The translations under genes and the position numbers were made by a program. Shown piece by piece: positions 31,416 to 32,447 of a stretch of DNA of 32,447 bases (position 1 is its first letter; the number at the start of each line of letters is the position of its first letter). The stretch is from Antrodiella citrinella (taxonomy: Eukaryota > Basidiomycota > Agaricomycetes > Polyporales > Steccherinaceae). The notes beneath the pieces were generated by a model. It did no database searches. It worked only from the letters and a program-made list of their open reading frames with translations, and was not told the DNA's origin. The stretch is taken from positions 1-32,447 of the forward strand of contig SGPM01000307.1 of assembly GCA_004802725.1 (NCBI GenBank), read 5' to 3'.

Positions 31416-32447
31416 TCACTTCAGGGTACCCAATCTGACCCCTCTTAAGTGGTACATAAGTACCTTTTTATCTCCCTTAAGGGGTCTCTAATACAGGTCA
31501 GTGGACAGTGTAGTGGCTGGTTTCTGGCCACTACAGGCATGGATCTGGCCACTCCATGGCAGTGTCAGCCAAGCAGGAGTGGCCTGTCTGGCCACTTTGC
31601 TGGCCACATAGTGGCCAGTGCACAGGGCATTTTGCCCACTATGGTGGCCACTTTTGGGACAAAAATTCCACGATACTGGCCTATCATGGCCCATTGTGTG
31701 GCCACATTTTCCAGTGCACTGGCTATAGTTGACAGGTCATTGGCCAGTGTAGTAGCCTGTACTGGCCACTTGTCTGGCCCATTTTCCAGTGCACTGGCCA
31801 TATACTTTGCCACATTCTGTCACTGGTCACAGGGTGTCAGGGGTCCTTTTTCACTTTGTATATTTTGCCTGGCATTCCTATGCCCATTCCACCCTTATTC
31901 TTGAGTATACTGGTTGAAAATGTGAACTCATTTCCTCCTAAATATGAGAATTTTATTAGCATGAAACTTGAGTGAATTCTGGATAGTTATTCACAAAGAA
32001 ATACATGACATCTAGACAGCTCCAGTGAATCCAAATTCACTTATCAGCAGGGCTTGAGAATAGTGAAAGACTGCCCTACTGTCAGCATGACCATGTGAGA
32101 ACGTGAGAGATCGCTCGGAATCTATAGAGCGCGGACGTGTTAGGACTTCAGTCAAGGAATAGGAAAGACTCATAGATTCTGTAAGTACCTGTAGAGCGCG
32201 GACNCNTTTAGAGGTGCNAGTAAATACATTGTACAGTGAGAATGAGAATGAATCACGTACTAGGACTTCAGTCAAGGAATAGGAAAGACTGAAGTCCCAC
32301 AAAGAGAAACAGCAGGGGTTTGTGAATACGGACATGCGCTACGCGCGTGGTACAATATATGATGAATGAAAATGAGTCAGTGCAAATAACATACGACGGC
32401 GCACCCGCCGACGTTCAACGTCAATGCTTGAAATCCAACACCATGGT
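31416..32447 (+). repeat. Right-hand dispersed repeat, inverted relative to the left arm
   Basis: The first 193 bp are the reverse complement of the left window end. The following 230 bp continue the TGGCCA-rich character (about ten TGGCCA hexamers between 31520 and 31805). After about 31830 the sequence turns AT-rich, and from 32120 it holds direct repeats. No reverse transcriptase, transposase or other domain is seen, so this is a non-coding part (possibly a long terminal repeat or MITE-like end) of a mobile element; the class is unproven. The right limit is outside the window. Confidence 0.75.
32125..32298. repeat. Short direct repeats, a hairpin and ambiguous bases
   Basis: A 30-bp unit beginning TAGGACTTCAGTC occurs identically at 32141-32170 and 32261-32290, exactly 120 bp apart. 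A 12-bp unit TAGAGCGCGGAC occurs at 32125 and 32192. GGACTTCAGTC (32263) and GACTGAAGTCC (32288) form a perfect 11-bp stem with a 14-nt loop; the first copy of the unit lacks the second arm. N bases at 32204, 32206 and 32218 show that the assembly is uncertain here. Confidence 0.85.

Noticed and set aside
32012..32335. Minus-strand frame with a repeated SYSLTEVL peptide
   Set aside because: The repetition comes from the 30-bp direct DNA repeat and the frame crosses ambiguous bases. There is no evidence of coding.
31416..32447. Calling the right-hand repeat an LTR retrotransposon
   Set aside because: No TG...CA ends, target duplication, primer-binding site or polymerase domain can be shown within the window. 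It is left as a dispersed repeat of unknown class.
1..32447. CRISPR array, bacterial operon or phage module
   Set aside because: Introns, a tRNA with an intron and eukaryote-only families show fungal nuclear DNA. No spaced palindromic repeat array is present.

Overview
This window looks like nuclear DNA of a mushroom-forming basidiomycete (Agaricomycetes-type). It has compact genes on both strands, many GT-AG introns of about 45-90 nt, short intergenic gaps and eukaryotic gene families. All gene models below were spliced by hand from reading frames and splice sites. Family names come from recognised motifs, not from a database search. Both ends consist of the same repeat family in opposite orientation, as often seen where an assembly stops in repeats.

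Layout. At the left end is a repeat arm (1-195). Then come a SAC3/GANP-domain (THP3-like) gene (-) and a divergent DUF3605 gene (+). The DUF3605 gene is convergent with the Ran GTPase-activating protein gene (-). Next are a dehydroquinate-synthase-like C7-cyclitol (sugar phosphate) cyclase gene (+) with a clear TATA box, and a small Ser/Gly-rich hypothetical gene (-). Two arrestin-fold genes follow in tandem (+). A long gap with only weak coding signal comes next, then a broken SRPK-like kinase gene (+). The next block is on the plus strand: RFT1 (lipid-linked oligosaccharide/ER glycosylation), a PA-TM-RING-type membrane E3 ligase, a UDP-glycosyltransferase and a queuosine-nucleoside glycosylase (QNG1/DUF2419). 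The right part holds, on the minus strand, a mitochondrially targeted X-family DNA polymerase-like gene and an SNF5/SFH1 chromatin-remodelling subunit gene, then an intron-containing tRNA-Gly(GCC) and the right-hand repeat.

Most genes are unrelated housekeeping functions and do not form a pathway cluster. The most unusual item is the X-family polymerase-like protein. It keeps the full fold signature and a mitochondrial presequence, but all three catalytic aspartates and the lyase lysine are replaced, so it reads as a pseudoenzyme. The cyclitol synthase is also notable because none of the usual mycosporine-type partner genes lies beside it.

Caution: single-base frameshifts appear in the second arrestin, the glycosyltransferase and even SNF5/SFH1, a gene expected to be important for growth. 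Residual indel errors in this assembly are therefore a real alternative to gene decay. The kinase is different, because it also has two in-frame stop codons.
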